Shown here piece by piece: positions 51,850-61,399 of a DNA stretch of 64,000 nt (position 1 is its first letter; each line of letters opens with the position of its first letter). The position numbers and the translations under genes are program-made. This DNA is from Streptomyces gardneri (GTDB lineage: Bacteria; Actinomycetota; Actinomycetes; Streptomycetales; Streptomycetaceae), in contig NZ_BJMN01000040.1 in the NCBI RefSeq assembly GCF_006539185.1, forward strand, positions 1 to 64,000, in the 5' to 3' direction. The notes below the pieces were generated by a model. The model ran no database searches. It was given only the letters and a program-made list of their open reading frames with translations, and was not told the origin of the DNA.

Positions 51850-53258
51850 TGGGAACCGGCGACGGCACCGTCCTCGGCACGACGCTGCTCCACAACAGCG
51901 GCCCGACCGCCTCGCGATGGAACCTCGTGCTGCTCGCGGAGGGCTACAGGAGCAGCGAGATGGCGCAGTGGCACACGGACGCGCAGTTCTTCGTGAGCCA
52001 GCTCTTCGCGATACCGCCGTTCAACGAGCCCGCGGTCCAGGGCCGGATCAACATCCACCGCGTGGACGTCACCTCCACCGGCAGCGGCGCCGACGACCCC
52101 GTGTCCTGTGGTGGGACGGGAGCCACTCCGAAGACCTACTTCGACGCCACCTACTGCACGGGCGGGCTCGCCCGACTGCTGACGGCCAACACGTCGACCG
52201 TGCAAGGCGTGCTCACGGCCCAGGTCCCGGCCTGGCACCAGGCGATCGTCGTGGTCAACAGCGCCAAGTACGGAGGCTCGGGCGGCACTGTCGCCGTGAC
52301 CTCGACGAGCGGCAACTGGGTCACGGTCGCCGCGCACGAGCTGGGACACTCCGCGTTCGGCCTCGCCGACGAGTACGAATCCTGGGTCAGTTGTCCCTCG
52401 GAGACCGGACACGACCTCTACACCGGCACCGAACCCACCGCGCCGAACATCACCCTGGACACCGGGCGCACCACGATCAAATGGGCGGCGCTGGTGCAGG
52501 CGACGACCACGATGCCCACCTCCAGGAACGCCGACTGCTCGGTGTGCGACCCGCAGGCCAACCCCGTGGCGGCGGGCACGATCGGTGCCTTCGAGGGGGC
52601 CGGCTACTACCACTGCGGTCTGTACCGGCCGGCGTTCAACTGCATGATGCGCAACCTCACGCCCTTCTGCGCCGTGTGCCAGGGCGTGATCCGCCGCACG
52701 CTCCAGCCGTTCGAGTGGGCCCTGCGCGCGGCGGATGTGACGTCCACCATCATCGAGTGCGTCTTTGATCCTTCGGGCACGGCCGTGCCGAACGACATCG
52801 CGCCGGCCATCCGGATCACGGGTGCCACGGGATCGGGTTCGCTCCAGTCACGTCTGTACCCGCGCGGCGTCGCCGGCTCGCTCGGTGCCGGCAAGTACCC
52901 GTACGAGTACCGCGTCGACATGACACCGGTCTCGGGGCCGCTACCGGCGTCGGCCGTCCGCACGCTCAGCCTCGACTTCGGGCCCGTCAGCCGTGTCGAC
53001 TACGACGGAACCGGCGGATCGGACCTCTTCGTCATCGCCCAGGGCGGCCCGGGAACGGTCCGGCCCGTCTCCGCCACGCAGCGGGGGAGCCGCCTGACCA
53101 TCGACTTCGGCACCCCCGGGGTCGCGGCCGGCAACAGCAGCTTCTTCCTGGGCCTCACGTCGGACCATCCGCCGCGCGACACCACGGCCCAGATCACCGA
53201 CGGAGCCGGGAACACGCACACCCTCGCCACCCGAGCCCCGGCCTTCCCCACGCCCTGA
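51849..53258 (+). CDS. M64-family metallopeptidase
   Basis: 469 residues. The zinc motif is VTVAAHELGHSAFGLADEYE (HExxHxxxGxxDE), preceded by WNLVLLAEGYRSSEMAQWHT and IPPFNEPAVQGRINIHRVDV, typical of M64 (IgA peptidase-like). Cys-rich blocks ADCSVCDP and PFCAVCQG follow, then a C-terminal beta region. There is no obvious signal peptide, although family members are usually exported. ATG 51849 overlaps the upstream stop (TGATG). Confidence 0.9.
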   Translation: MGTGDGTVLGTTLLHNSGPTASRWNLVLLAEGYRSSEMAQWHTDAQFFVSQLFAIPPFNEPAVQGRINIHRVDVTSTGSGADDPVSCGGTGATPKTYFDATYCTGGLARLLTANTSTVQGVLTAQVPAWHQAIVVVNSAKYGGSGGTVAVTSTSGNWVTVAAHELGHSAFGLADEYESWVSCPSETGHDLYTGTEPTAPNITLDTGRTTIKWAALVQATTTMPTSRNADCSVCDPQANPVAAGTIGAFEGAGYYHCGLYRPAFNCMMRNLTPFCAVCQGVIRRTLQPFEWALRAADVTSTIIECVFDPSGTAVPNDIAPAIRITGATGSGSLQSRLYPRGVAGSLGAGKYPYEYRVDMTPVSGPLPASAVRTLSLDFGPVSRVDYDGTGGSDLFVIAQGGPGTVRPVSATQRGSRLTIDFGTPGVAAGNSSFFLGLTSDHPPRDTTAQITDGAGNTHTLATRAPAFPTP

Positions 53259-53353
53259 AGCGGGCGCGGAGCGAGGCGCGGGACTCGGCGCCGGACTCCA
53301 TGCGGGGCCTGCCGGGACCGCGTGCGGTCGGCGGGGCCGGGCGGCCGGTCGTA

Positions 53354-54109
53354 TCAGACGGGCAGCTGCCAGATCTGGTTCGAGGAGCCGTTGCAGTCCC
53401 AGATCTGTACGACGTTGCCGTTGGTGCTGTCGAAGGCCCGGACGTCCAGGCAGCGGCCGGACTTCGTGTTGACGATCGCGCCGTTGCCCTGGACCCGCCA
53501 CTGCTGGGCGATGTTGCCGTTGCAGGGGCCGGTGTGCACCTGGGTGCCGTTGTCGGTGCGGCCGTTCCAGATGTCCAGGCACACGCCGACGGCGCGGATG
53601 GTGCCGTCGGCGCCGATCTTCCACCTCTGGTTGACGTTACCGAGGCAGTCCCAGATCTGGGTGGGCACCTTGTTGGCCATGCTGCCGCCGCGCACGTCCA
53701 GGCACTTGCCCGCGAGGCCGGTGACCTGCCCGACCGGGCCGGCCGGGACGGCGGGTCCGAACGAGACGCCGCCTCCCCACCACATGCCCGTACCGAAGCA
53801 GCTCGCGGAGGCGGTGGTGTCGCCCCTTACCCAGCCGCTCCACGCCTGCGAGAAGGTGTAGAACCCGGTGGTGAAGTCGTAGGTCGCGCAGGTGCCTCCG
53901 ACGCTCCAGGTCTGCATCGGGTCGAGGCCGGTACAGGTGGCGGATGCGCCGGCTTCGGTGCAGCTCCCGACGCCGCCGGGGCCCGGGACGGTCGCTGCGG
54001 ACTGCGCAGCGGCGGCAGCGGGGCTCTCGACGGCGTGGGCGGCGGGCGCGGTGAGCGCGGCGGCCCACGCGAGCAGGGCGGTGGCTAACAGTGCGGCGGT
54101 ACGACGCAT
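53354..54109 (-). CDS. Secreted ricin-type beta-trefoil lectin
   Basis: 251 residues. Signal peptide AALLATALLAWAAALTAPAA. The C-terminal ~125 residues form a beta-trefoil of three repeats: GKCLDVRGGSMANKVPTQIW, GVCLDIWNGRTDNGTQVHTG, GRCLDVRAFDSTNGNVVQIW, each followed by a QxW-type motif (NQRWKI, QQWRV, NQIWQL). The N-terminal part has paired Cys and CTGLDPMQTWSVGGTC. It binds galactose-type or xylan glycans (CBM13) outside the cell; no catalytic domain is attached. Confidence 0.92.
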   Translation of the reverse strand: MRRTAALLATALLAWAAALTAPAAHAVESPAAAAAQSAATVPGPGGVGSCTEAGASATCTGLDPMQTWSVGGTCATYDFTTGFYTFSQAWSGWVRGDTTASASCFGTGMWWGGGVSFGPAVPAGPVGQVTGLAGKCLDVRGGSMANKVPTQIWDCLGNVNQRWKIGADGTIRAVGVCLDIWNGRTDNGTQVHTGPCNGNIAQQWRVQGNGAIVNTKSGRCLDVRAFDSTNGNVVQIWDCNGSSNQIWQLPV

Positions 54110-54229
54110 CGGAAGATCCTTACGGAGACGAGGAACCGGTCAACCCGCCTGCCAGGTAATCGTGGTGACGATGTGACAGTTGTGCGGGTCGGGTGAAAGC
54201 TTCAGGCGTGACATGGGCACGGTCAACAA

Positions 54230-54860
54230 TGCGGGGTAAAGATCACGCCAGCGGTCCGTCGGGTTCGCTCGTCGGGCCGCTTGCTGCGTGCGATCAATGG
54301 CTTGATCCCGCGCTGGGCGGCGCCGGCTGCGTAGGGTGCCTGCTGCGGTGTGGATCTCGGTGAGACGCTGGAGCGGGCGGACGGCAGGCGCTGAGCCTTC
54401 CATATCGAAGCCGTCAGACCAACGGTGAGGAAGACACGCCCGGCGCGGGCACCCCACACAGGGCTGCCCGGCGCGCCTTGTCGAGGACGTTCAGAAGCGA
54501 GCTTCCCCGGTCCGTAGCTGACCAGCATGTTCCTCGTGTGCTGGTGGTACACCGGTGGCACCACCACTGACCAGGCGAAACGCACGTTGCTCAACGGGGT
54601 GATCGCAGCTTGGGCCGCAACTGGCCCGGATCTTGGTCCGCTTGGGCGAAGGGCGGACCGTCGGCCCCGGCGGAGCAGGCCGTCGACGAGATGCCGGCAC
54701 GGCACTCTGAGCGACTTCACGGTCTGATCGGGTGGTCGGATGCAGCATCGTCCGGGGCTGGGTGCCGGCATGCCTCGGCCGGTCCCGGGGCGGGCTGACC
54801 GCCAAGGTCCACCTCGCCGTCGACGGCCGGGTCCTGTTGCCCTGCCGCAGGTCGCCAGCC
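54230..54860. mobile_element. IS5-family transposase debris
   Basis: Plus-strand LGRSRGGLTAKVHLAVDGR (about 54771-54830) is an IS5 transposase core segment, and minus-strand QRGIKPLIARS (near 54290) is a later segment of a similar enzyme. The stretch 54110-54961 otherwise has no gene. Extensive decay and rearrangement. Confidence 0.6.
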
Positions 54861-54961
54861 AGGACCGGTCCGGGGCGCCGGGGCGGGATGCCGGCCTTGC
54901 GGAGGGTGCTACAGATGTCAGCCCGGAGTCCGGGGCCGAATGCGGTGGAAGCGAGCTGTCG

Positions 54962-55669
54962 TCAGCCTCTGAGGTAGGTGAGGACGGCGAGTACCCGGCG
55001 GTGCTGGGTGACGTCGGGCGGCAGTCCGAGCTTGGCGAAGATGTTGCCGATGTTTTTCTCCACCGCGCTGGAGGAGACCACCAGTCGCTGGGCGATGGCG
55101 GTGTTGGAGCAGCCCTCCGCCATCAGCGCCAGGATCTGGCGTTCACGTACGGTCAGCGACCCAAGGGCCTTGCCGCGGCGCTGCCCGGCCAGCAACTGAG
55201 CGATGACCTGGGGGTCGAGCACCGTCGCGCCGTGGGCGACGCGGTTCAGCGTGTCGAGGAACTCCTCGATCCTGGCGACCCGGTCCTTCAGCAGATAGCC
55301 GACAGCGCCGGAACCATCCGCGAGCAGATCGCCGGCGTAGGACACCTCCACGTACTGGCTGAGCACCAGCACGGGGGTGCCGGGCAGCTGTCTGCGGGCC
55401 GCCATCGCCGCCCGCAGACCATCGTCGGTATGGGTCGGCGGCATCCGCACATCGACGATCGACACGTCCGGGTGGTGTGCGAGCACCGCCTCGACCAGGG
55501 CAGGACCGTCACCGACCGCCGCCACCACCTCGTGACCGTCCTCAGCGAGCAGGCGGACCAGGCCCTCGCGCAGCAGCACCGCGTCATCGGCGACGACGAT
55601 CCGCAGCGGATATCGGGCCGTTGGGTCCGACCCTGCTCCAGACCCTGTTTCGTCCGAGGTCAGCGGCAC
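54962..55669 (-). CDS. LuxR-family response regulator
   Basis: 235 residues. The receiver domain has acidic pocket VVADDAVLLREGLVRLLAED, phospho-Asp in VSIVDVRMPP, Lys in YLLKDRVARIEEF. The C-terminal LuxR helix-turn-helix is LTVRERQILALMAEGCSNTA, IAQRLVVSSSAVEKNIGNIF. ATG 55669 overlaps the end of the histidine kinase gene by 10 bp, so the pair is one unit. The targets are unknown. Confidence 0.94.
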   Translation of the reverse strand: MPLTSDETGSGAGSDPTARYPLRIVVADDAVLLREGLVRLLAEDGHEVVAAVGDGPALVEAVLAHHPDVSIVDVRMPPTHTDDGLRAAMAARRQLPGTPVLVLSQYVEVSYAGDLLADGSGAVGYLLKDRVARIEEFLDTLNRVAHGATVLDPQVIAQLLAGQRRGKALGSLTVRERQILALMAEGCSNTAIAQRLVVSSSAVEKNIGNIFAKLGLPPDVTQHRRVLAVLTYLRG

Positions 55670-56997
55670 GGCAGCTCCGCGGTGACCGTCGTCGGGCCGT
55701 CCTCAGGACTGTCGACTTGCAGTCGGCCACCGACCGCATGCACCCGGTCGGCCAACCCCTGCAGTCCGTGTCCCTTGGCCAAGGCCGCGCCGCCCGCCCC
55801 GTCGTCCGTCACCCAGACCCGCAGGATTCCCTCAGCGTGACGCATACCGATGGTGCACCGGCGAGCATGGCTGTGCTTGGCCACGTTGGTCAGCGCCTCG
55901 GCGACCACGAAGTACGCGGTCGTCTCGACGACGGCGTCCGGCCGACGACCCAGAGGACCGGAGTCGAGCTCGGCGGGTACGACGCAGCGCGCGGCCAGAG
56001 TGGAGAGCGCCTCCCGCAGTCCGCGGTCGGCGAGGATCGGCGGGGCGATGCCTCGCGAAAGGGCCCGCAGCTCGTCCAGCGCCTGCTGGGTCTGGACGAC
56101 CGCGTCGGCGAGTGCGGCCCGGACGAGTTCCGGATTGCGGTCGAAGTGATGCTGCGCGCGACCCAGTTCCATCGCCAGACGGACCAGCTGCTGTTGGGGC
56201 CCGTCGTGGATGTCGCGTTCGAGCCGGCGCAGGGCAGCCGCCTCCGCTGTCACCGCTGCGACGGCCTGTGCGACGGCGGTGTCGCGGTCCTGCTCCAGTC
56301 CGCTGATCCTGCGGTGCAACGCGGACATGTTTGACAACAGCGCCTGCCCGAGACCGGTCTGGGCCGCGACGCATACCCGGGTCACCAGCGGCAGGGTGAA
56401 CAGCAGCAGCACGGCGACTGTCATCGCGAAGGCCAGCCGCTCGGCCGGCGACGTCAGCCCAAGACTCAAGGCGATGTGCGACCGGTCGCTGCCCGCGTAC
56501 AGAGTCAACGGCCGCGGCGACCCAGGCGTGACCTGGCTGCGCAGGGGGTACGTGGCGGTCGCGACTCCCACGAACCACCACAGCACTGTCACCACCGAGG
56601 TGACCAGGACGACGGGGAGCACCAGCACCGTGTGCGCCAAGTCGAGCCACAGCCCCGGGTCGGCCGCATCGGCCGTCTCTTTCGACCGCGGTCGCCAGCC
56701 CGTGCCCCGGGCCCCGCCCGCCCGGGAACGCACCTGGCCGATCCGCCACCATTCCAGGTCGCCGGGCCACCGCGCCAGCGCCAGAGCCCGGGCCGCGACG
56801 GGCGACCCGCTCTGCAACAACGAACCGACTGTTCCGACGCAGAGGCCGCCGACCACCAGCGGCAGACCGACAGCAGCGCTCAACGGCGCGGTAACGAGAT
56901 ACACCGACTCTACGATCGTGCGACGCGCGATGCGCACGGCAAACCTGACACGTGGCCGCCACCGACCCGCGGCCACGGAAGGCAACGACTCAACCAT
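55660..56997 (-). CDS. NarL-type sensor histidine kinase
   Basis: 445 residues from ATG 56997 (472 from 57078). The N-terminal part has about four membrane segments (SVYLVTAPLSAAVGLPLVVG, TVLVLPVVLVTSVVTVLWWF, LAFAMTVAVLLLFTLPL). HisKA_3 reads RLERDIHDGPQQQLVRLAME with the phospho-His, and the HATPase has AEALTNVAKHSHARRC and VTDDGAGGAALAKGHGLQGL. It senses an unknown envelope signal and phosphorylates the adjacent LuxR regulator. Confidence 0.92.
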   Translation of the reverse strand: MVESLPSVAAGRWRPRVRFAVRIARRTIVESVYLVTAPLSAAVGLPLVVGGLCVGTVGSLLQSGSPVAARALALARWPGDLEWWRIGQVRSRAGGARGTGWRPRSKETADAADPGLWLDLAHTVLVLPVVLVTSVVTVLWWFVGVATATYPLRSQVTPGSPRPLTLYAGSDRSHIALSLGLTSPAERLAFAMTVAVLLLFTLPLVTRVCVAAQTGLGQALLSNMSALHRRISGLEQDRDTAVAQAVAAVTAEAAALRRLERDIHDGPQQQLVRLAMELGRAQHHFDRNPELVRAALADAVVQTQQALDELRALSRGIAPPILADRGLREALSTLAARCVVPAELDSGPLGRRPDAVVETTAYFVVAEALTNVAKHSHARRCTIGMRHAEGILRVWVTDDGAGGAALAKGHGLQGLADRVHAVGGRLQVDSPEDGPTTVTAELPCR

Positions 56998-57074
56998 GCC
57001 CCCAGCATAATGTTCCTCGCGCCCAGAAAGGCCGCCATTTTCACCACCCGCGTCTGACCGACTGTGATGGTGCA

Positions 57075-57968
57075 TCACCAGCTGCCATTGAAGAGGTTCA
57101 GGAGTCCTGGATTAGGGTCTGTTGCAGTGGCCCTGTTTACCAAAAAGATCAAAATGAAGAAGAGCGACAACACTGTCGACGAAGCAGCGAACGATACCAA
57201 TACACGCCTCGTTCGCCTGTCATTCGATCCCCTTCGTGCAAGCTTGTTCCACAACATCACGCTCGCACCCGTGAAGGCGAATGCTATAGGCACCGCCGCG
57301 ATCTCGCGGACCACGTGGAACCGCACGTAGTCGCTGACTATTCCCTCAAGGGCAGGCCGAGCTTGTTCACTCCCGCCCGTGGAGTCAGTCAGTTGCTGCT
57401 TGATTTGGTCGACTGTATCGGCAAGCGCTCCATTGGAGGCGCCCCCCAGTAGCGGCAGGATCGAAGCGAAGGGCGCTGCCGCACCCTGGAGACTGGCCAC
57501 CGCCGTCCACAAAGCGAACAGCGCGAACCCCACGACGGATACGCCGGCCGACACGAGGGCGACCTTTCTCACCCTTCCCGGTCCTCCATCTCTCAGGAAC
57601 GTTTTCCAGAGAAGAGAGCCAAGCGCAACGAGAACCATCAGCAGGATGGAAGCGATCACACCCTTGACCACGTTGTAACGGAACCAGTAGTCAATAACCC
57701 TCTCCAGGCCTGGAGAGGGTTGCTCTTTCCCGGAACGCCAATATCCGATGAACGCGTCGCATAGGTCATTGACGAGGGTGTGCCTATCGGCAAGGTCGCT
57801 GTCCCGACCACGTGTCGCCAGCATGCGGGGCGCGAAGACGAGAGCTGCGAAGAGAGCGCCGGCGAGGGCGGTGAGTACAGCAACTGCACGTGTGGGGAAC
57901 ACTGCGGATCTCGACGGTGATATGAGCCTGCGCAAGAAAATTCCTTCGGCTCGAACGATTGCGTACAT
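57075..57968 (-). CDS. Multi-pass membrane protein beside kinase
   Basis: 297 residues with about five transmembrane segments (AVAVLTALAGALFAALVFAP, GVIASILLMVLVALGSLLW, VALVSAGVSVVGFALFALWT, IAAVPIAFAFTGASVMLW, FAASSTVLSLFFILIFLV) and an extracytoplasmic helical loop. No family recognised. Composition is less GC-rich than the neighbours. It lies just upstream of the histidine kinase on the same strand, so it could be a partner or input for that kinase (inference). Confidence 0.72.
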   Translation of the reverse strand: MYAIVRAEGIFLRRLISPSRSAVFPTRAVAVLTALAGALFAALVFAPRMLATRGRDSDLADRHTLVNDLCDAFIGYWRSGKEQPSPGLERVIDYWFRYNVVKGVIASILLMVLVALGSLLWKTFLRDGGPGRVRKVALVSAGVSVVGFALFALWTAVASLQGAAAPFASILPLLGGASNGALADTVDQIKQQLTDSTGGSEQARPALEGIVSDYVRFHVVREIAAVPIAFAFTGASVMLWNKLARRGSNDRRTRRVLVSFAASSTVLSLFFILIFLVNRATATDPNPGLLNLFNGSW

Positions 57969-58162
57969 CTCGCGTTGAGGGGGTCAGTCCGACCGGGTCC
58001 CAGAACCAGGATGTGCGGAAAGGGCGCGGTTCTTGCGCTCATCGTTGCGTACTCGTGGGTGCTGGTCACTGAGGTGTGCCACCCACTTGGGGGTGTGGCC
58101 TGCCATACCAAGAGTCACCTCGGGTTGTCCGCGACAGCTGCCAGGCATGCGATCGAGTCGCG

Positions 58163-58771
58163 TCAGGTCCGACCGGCGTCGATCAGCGCCGTCATCGTCT
58201 CAACGACGAGCGGGCAGGCGGATAGCTCGTAGGTGACGTCTTCGTCAGGTGTGCGGCACACGAGCCGGCTTCCTTCGATCGCGACCGAGGTGAGTTCGGT
58301 GCGTTTCCATGGGCTGGGGACCACCAGGTGGAGCCGGCCGTCCTTGTGGGTGATTCGTATCGATTTCTCGACCACGCCTTCGACGACCCGCAGCACGTTG
58401 ATCACGGCGATCGTGCCGTCAAGCACGTGGACCTCGATCACGTCCTGAGGGCCTGAGGCGACCGCGTCATCCCCGGTGAGCAGGCGTTGGGTGACCTGGC
58501 GCAGGATCCGATCCGTCTGGTACCGCCCGGTCACTTCGAACGACTCCGAGGTGCTGTGCCACGTCGCATCGAAACGCATGACCGTGAAGTCCTCGGAGAA
58601 CGACGTGTTCCTCACTTGCGTCAACGATCGGTCGGCGGCCGGGTTCTGATCGATGTACAGCGACCGTGCGGAAGTGTCGAAGTACAACGACGGCTCGGCC
58701 GACACCCGGATCATGCCGGAGCGGTAATCCCACGAGAACACGGCGCTCTTCGGGTTCCTGACGATCTGCAT
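58163..58771 (-). CDS. Hypothetical protein
   Basis: 202 residues: MQIVRNPKSAVFSWDYRSGM, RVSAEPSLYFDTSARSLYID, DATWHSTSESFEVTGRYQTD and IEVHVLDGTIAVINVLRVVE. Beta-rich, cytosolic, no signal. I recognise no family. Codon use is somewhat less GC-biased than in housekeeping genes. An isolated accessory gene between a membrane-protein gene and transposon debris. Confidence 0.65.
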   Translation of the reverse strand: MQIVRNPKSAVFSWDYRSGMIRVSAEPSLYFDTSARSLYIDQNPAADRSLTQVRNTSFSEDFTVMRFDATWHSTSESFEVTGRYQTDRILRQVTQRLLTGDDAVASGPQDVIEVHVLDGTIAVINVLRVVEGVVEKSIRITHKDGRLHLVVPSPWKRTELTSVAIEGSRLVCRTPDEDVTYELSACPLVVETMTALIDAGRT

Positions 58772-58829
58772 TGGGTCTCCCAGTTACACAGAACAGCGAT
58801 TCATTCGGTGAACCGGGCGGATGCGGCGG

Positions 58830-59118
58830 CTGGGTTCGTCGTGTTCAGCGTTGGCGAGCGCTCCAGACTCCGCCTCCCGCCGGTGCGACTCCGCACCGTC
58901 CGGATCACGCCCGACGACCTTCACCCTTTCAAGCCCCGACTCCAGGAAGAACGCGTAACTCCAGCGCGCTCCCAGTCGTCCGACTCGATCAGGTCGAAGA
59001 GCATAAACTGCCCGGCTTGCGATGGGATCCTGTACGTGACGGCGCTGTTCCCACAGCTCGCCACCGCCCACACCGTGTTGGCTCCCCGAGACGCACGAAG
59101 CTCCGTGGACCGCGACAC
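58830..59118 (-). pseudogene. Broken hypothetical protein gene
   Basis: In one frame AVASCGNSAVTYRIPSQAGQ, FMLFDLIESDDWE; in another ARWSYAFFLESGLERVKVVG, RDPDGAESHRREAESGALAN. The two read as one protein with a frameshift near 58990. No family is recognised. Confidence 0.4.
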
Positions 59119-59299
59119 CGTCGGCCACGCGCCGGGCCGCCCTCACCGAGGGCCGGACGGCACACCGGCCCGGAAACAACCTTGGGGGGCCGCCACCAAC
59201 AGCTCATGCACGCGACAGTCCTTCGGTACCAGGCGTTCCTGACCCGTGTTCGTCTCCACCGCCATTCCTACTCAACGACGTCCCCAGACCAGGAACTTC

Positions 59300-59530
59300 C
59301 CCATGCGACGGCAACTGCCGCAGCCGGTGCTGCACGGCTCGCGTCTGCTCCAGCACGTCATCGACGAGCTCGAGGGGAGGTGCTGGGTCAGCTCGCCCAG
59401 GTGGCCGGGAGCGAAGACTCCATCCGTGACCGTGAGGGTGCGGTTGAACGCTGTGGTGGCAGACTGGCCTGACAACGGGACCTCTCGTGGCAGGAAGACT
59501 TTGATCGGTCTCCCGCTTCTACCAGGCTGA
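59300..59530 (-). mobile_element. IS4-family transposase N-terminal remnant
   Basis: Minus-strand fragments SATTAFNRTLTVTDGVFAPG, HLGELTQHLP and, in another frame, FELVDDVLEQTRAVQHRLRQ resemble the start of IS4-family transposases (tail seen as RQLP...). Short, frameshifted, and ending just downstream of the HEAT-repeat gene. Confidence 0.6.
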
Positions 59531-59546
59531 CTACACGGCATTGGTA

Positions 59547-60416
59547 CTAGCCGATCCGGCGACGGGACTCCACAATGAGGACGACGGCCTCCTCCAGAAC
59601 TTCGTCGTTCACCGCGATACGGACCTCCGTGACCGTGCCGGGCCAGTCTGCGATCAGCTCCCGGCAGATCGCGTCGTTCTCCAGGACGGCCATGAGTTCG
59701 CCGCCCCGGACGGTCTGGCCGGGCTCCACCAGGACCTCGGTCACGCACCACGGCATGCCCATCACGGCCTGCGCGGTGAACACCACCGGCCCCAGCTCGC
59801 GCCAGACCGGCGGTGCCGACGGCCCGCCGATGCGCTGCTCGACCTGGTCGAGGGCTACTCCGGCGCGCCGGGCGAACGAGGAGTCGTCTGCCAGGTGCGC
59901 GCGCAGCAACGGCCCGACCGCGCGGGCGTCGCCCAGCCGCGCCAGCGTGTTCAGCGCTTCGGACCGCGTCTCGGGGTCGTCCAGGCACGCGGCGACGGCC
60001 TCCGTGTGATCGGCCGTCCCGTTCTCGGCCAGACCCCGCAGCGCTCGACGGCGGTACTCCGGGCTAGGGGTCCGCAGGTGGCGCTCCAGGAAGGGCAGAG
60101 CTCGCGGATCCTTGATGTACTCCAGCGTCTCCGTGATCGCCCATTCAAACATGGGGTCCCCCGCCGCCTCGTCGAAGAAGGTGTCCGGGAAGGCGCGGGC
60201 AAGGTGTATCTGCGCTTCTCCGGGGCGCCGGTAGTCGTCCCGGTCGTGGCGCGTGATCTCCGCCATGTCCCATCCCGGCTCGGCCCGGCCCGCCCGAATG
60301 GCGAGGAGCCGACGAAGACTCACCGGACCTGCTGCCAGCAGGCCGTCGAGGGCGCTGTCGTCCCCGTACATGTAATCCGTGAGGAGACTGTCGATCTCCT
60401 CGAGCACTAGGTCCAT
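59547..60416 (-). CDS. HEAT-repeat protein with degenerate lipoyl-like domain
   Basis: 289 residues. Residues about 85-190 are HEAT/PBS-type helical repeats (DPRALPFLERHLRTPSPEYR, RRALRGLAENGTADHTEAVA, RSEALNTLARLGDARAVGPL). Residues about 215-285 resemble a biotinyl/lipoyl beta-barrel: CVTEVLVEPGQTVRGGELMA, VLENDAICRELIADWPGTVT, EVRIAVNDEVLEEAVVLIVE. The hairpin has END-A-I where a carrier domain would have a modifiable Lys, so no cofactor can be attached. Such a fused protein may be a scaffold. ATG 60416 is chosen from the first helix, VLEEIDSLLTDYMYG. Confidence 0.75.
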   Translation of the reverse strand: MDLVLEEIDSLLTDYMYGDDSALDGLLAAGPVSLRRLLAIRAGRAEPGWDMAEITRHDRDDYRRPGEAQIHLARAFPDTFFDEAAGDPMFEWAITETLEYIKDPRALPFLERHLRTPSPEYRRRALRGLAENGTADHTEAVAACLDDPETRSEALNTLARLGDARAVGPLLRAHLADDSSFARRAGVALDQVEQRIGGPSAPPVWRELGPVVFTAQAVMGMPWCVTEVLVEPGQTVRGGELMAVLENDAICRELIADWPGTVTEVRIAVNDEVLEEAVVLIVESRRRIG

Positions 60417-60449
60417 GGGGAGTCGGCCAACTTTCAGTAGACCAGCGGG

Positions 60450-60760
60450 TCAGGGTGGGCGGCTTCTCCGCCCGGCCGACGACCCCGACGGCCGCGACGT
60501 GCGTTGGCGCACATCACCAAGGGAACCGACCGCGACCGCGTGGTCTCCACCGCCGACCCCGAAGCCCGGTACATCCAGAAGAACCGTACGCGCCACCATA
60601 GTCGGACGACCCTCAGACCGCGTTTGAGATCTGCCGCGTCCCTGGGCTGGTGGGGCCGAAGGGCGGGCGACGTGAGAAGCACCCACGTCGGCGGATCGTG
60701 GACGCGATCTTCTGGGTGGTCCGCACCGGGTGTGCCTCGTGCTCTGACCGGGAAGGTTCG
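60450..60760 (+). mobile_element. IS1182 and IS5 transposase fragments
   Basis: First HITKGTDRDRVVSTADPEAR (about 60509-60570), an IS1182-family segment, then KGGRREKHPRRRIVDAIFWV, VRTGCASC (from about 60660), the N-terminus of an IS5-type transposase. Both are short and in different frames, evidence of nested insertions. Confidence 0.65.
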
Positions 60761-60868
60761 CCGGGTCGCTGGTGCGGTGAAGAGCCGGGTTCGGCGAAGA
60801 AAACTGGTTGTAGGGGTGTGGGCATGCCTGACACGGTGCGGGTTTCCGCAACTTCCGCGAGGTTTCCC

Positions 60869-61333
60869 ATGACGATCTACTTCTACGGCGCCGGCGAAGT
60901 CCCTTATGGATGCTTCTCGAATTTTTCTGATCATGGTTTCGACCTCGACGGGGTCTGGTGGCCAACCTCGGAGCACTACTTCCAGGCGCAGAAGTTCAAG
61001 GGCACTCGCCACGCGGATCTCATCCGGCGTGCTCGCACGCCGCTGCGGGCAGCGGAGCTGGGCCGTGACTCGTCCAGACCTCTACGGAGGGACTGGGAGC
61101 GGGTTAAGGACGACGTGATGCGCCGTGCGGTGGTAACCAAGTTCCGCGCGCATGCCGATATCCGTGACATTCTGCTGTCCACCGGTGACGAAGAGATCGT
61201 CGAGGACACCACCACCGATCACTACTGGGGTCGAGGCCGGACCGGGACTGGCAAGAACATGCTCGGGCGGATTCTGGTGGGCACCCGTAGCCGGCTGCGC
61301 GTCGAACTCGCCGAAGACCTCGACAGCGAGTAG
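60869..61333 (+). CDS. NADAR family protein
   Basis: 154 residues, the whole NADAR domain: MTIYFYGAGEVPYGCFSNFS, WWPTSEHYFQAQKFKGTRHA, SRPLRRDWERVKDDVMRRAV, KFRAHADIRDILLSTGDEEI, VEDTTTDHYWGRGRTGTGKN, MLGRILVG. NADAR enzymes hydrolyse N-glycosidic bonds, either in early riboflavin intermediates (YbiA type) or removing ADP-ribose from guanine in toxin-antitoxin settings. ATG 60869 has GAGG upstream; ATG 60824 is an alternative. It is flanked by IS debris, no DarT-like partner. Confidence 0.92.
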   Translation: MTIYFYGAGEVPYGCFSNFSDHGFDLDGVWWPTSEHYFQAQKFKGTRHADLIRRARTPLRAAELGRDSSRPLRRDWERVKDDVMRRAVVTKFRAHADIRDILLSTGDEEIVEDTTTDHYWGRGRTGTGKNMLGRILVGTRSRLRVELAEDLDSE

Positions 61334-61399
61334 GCGGGCAGGGCCCGGGCCTGCACTGAGTGGTCGTGGTGGTTGGAGCTGGCGATGGCGAACTGTCGC

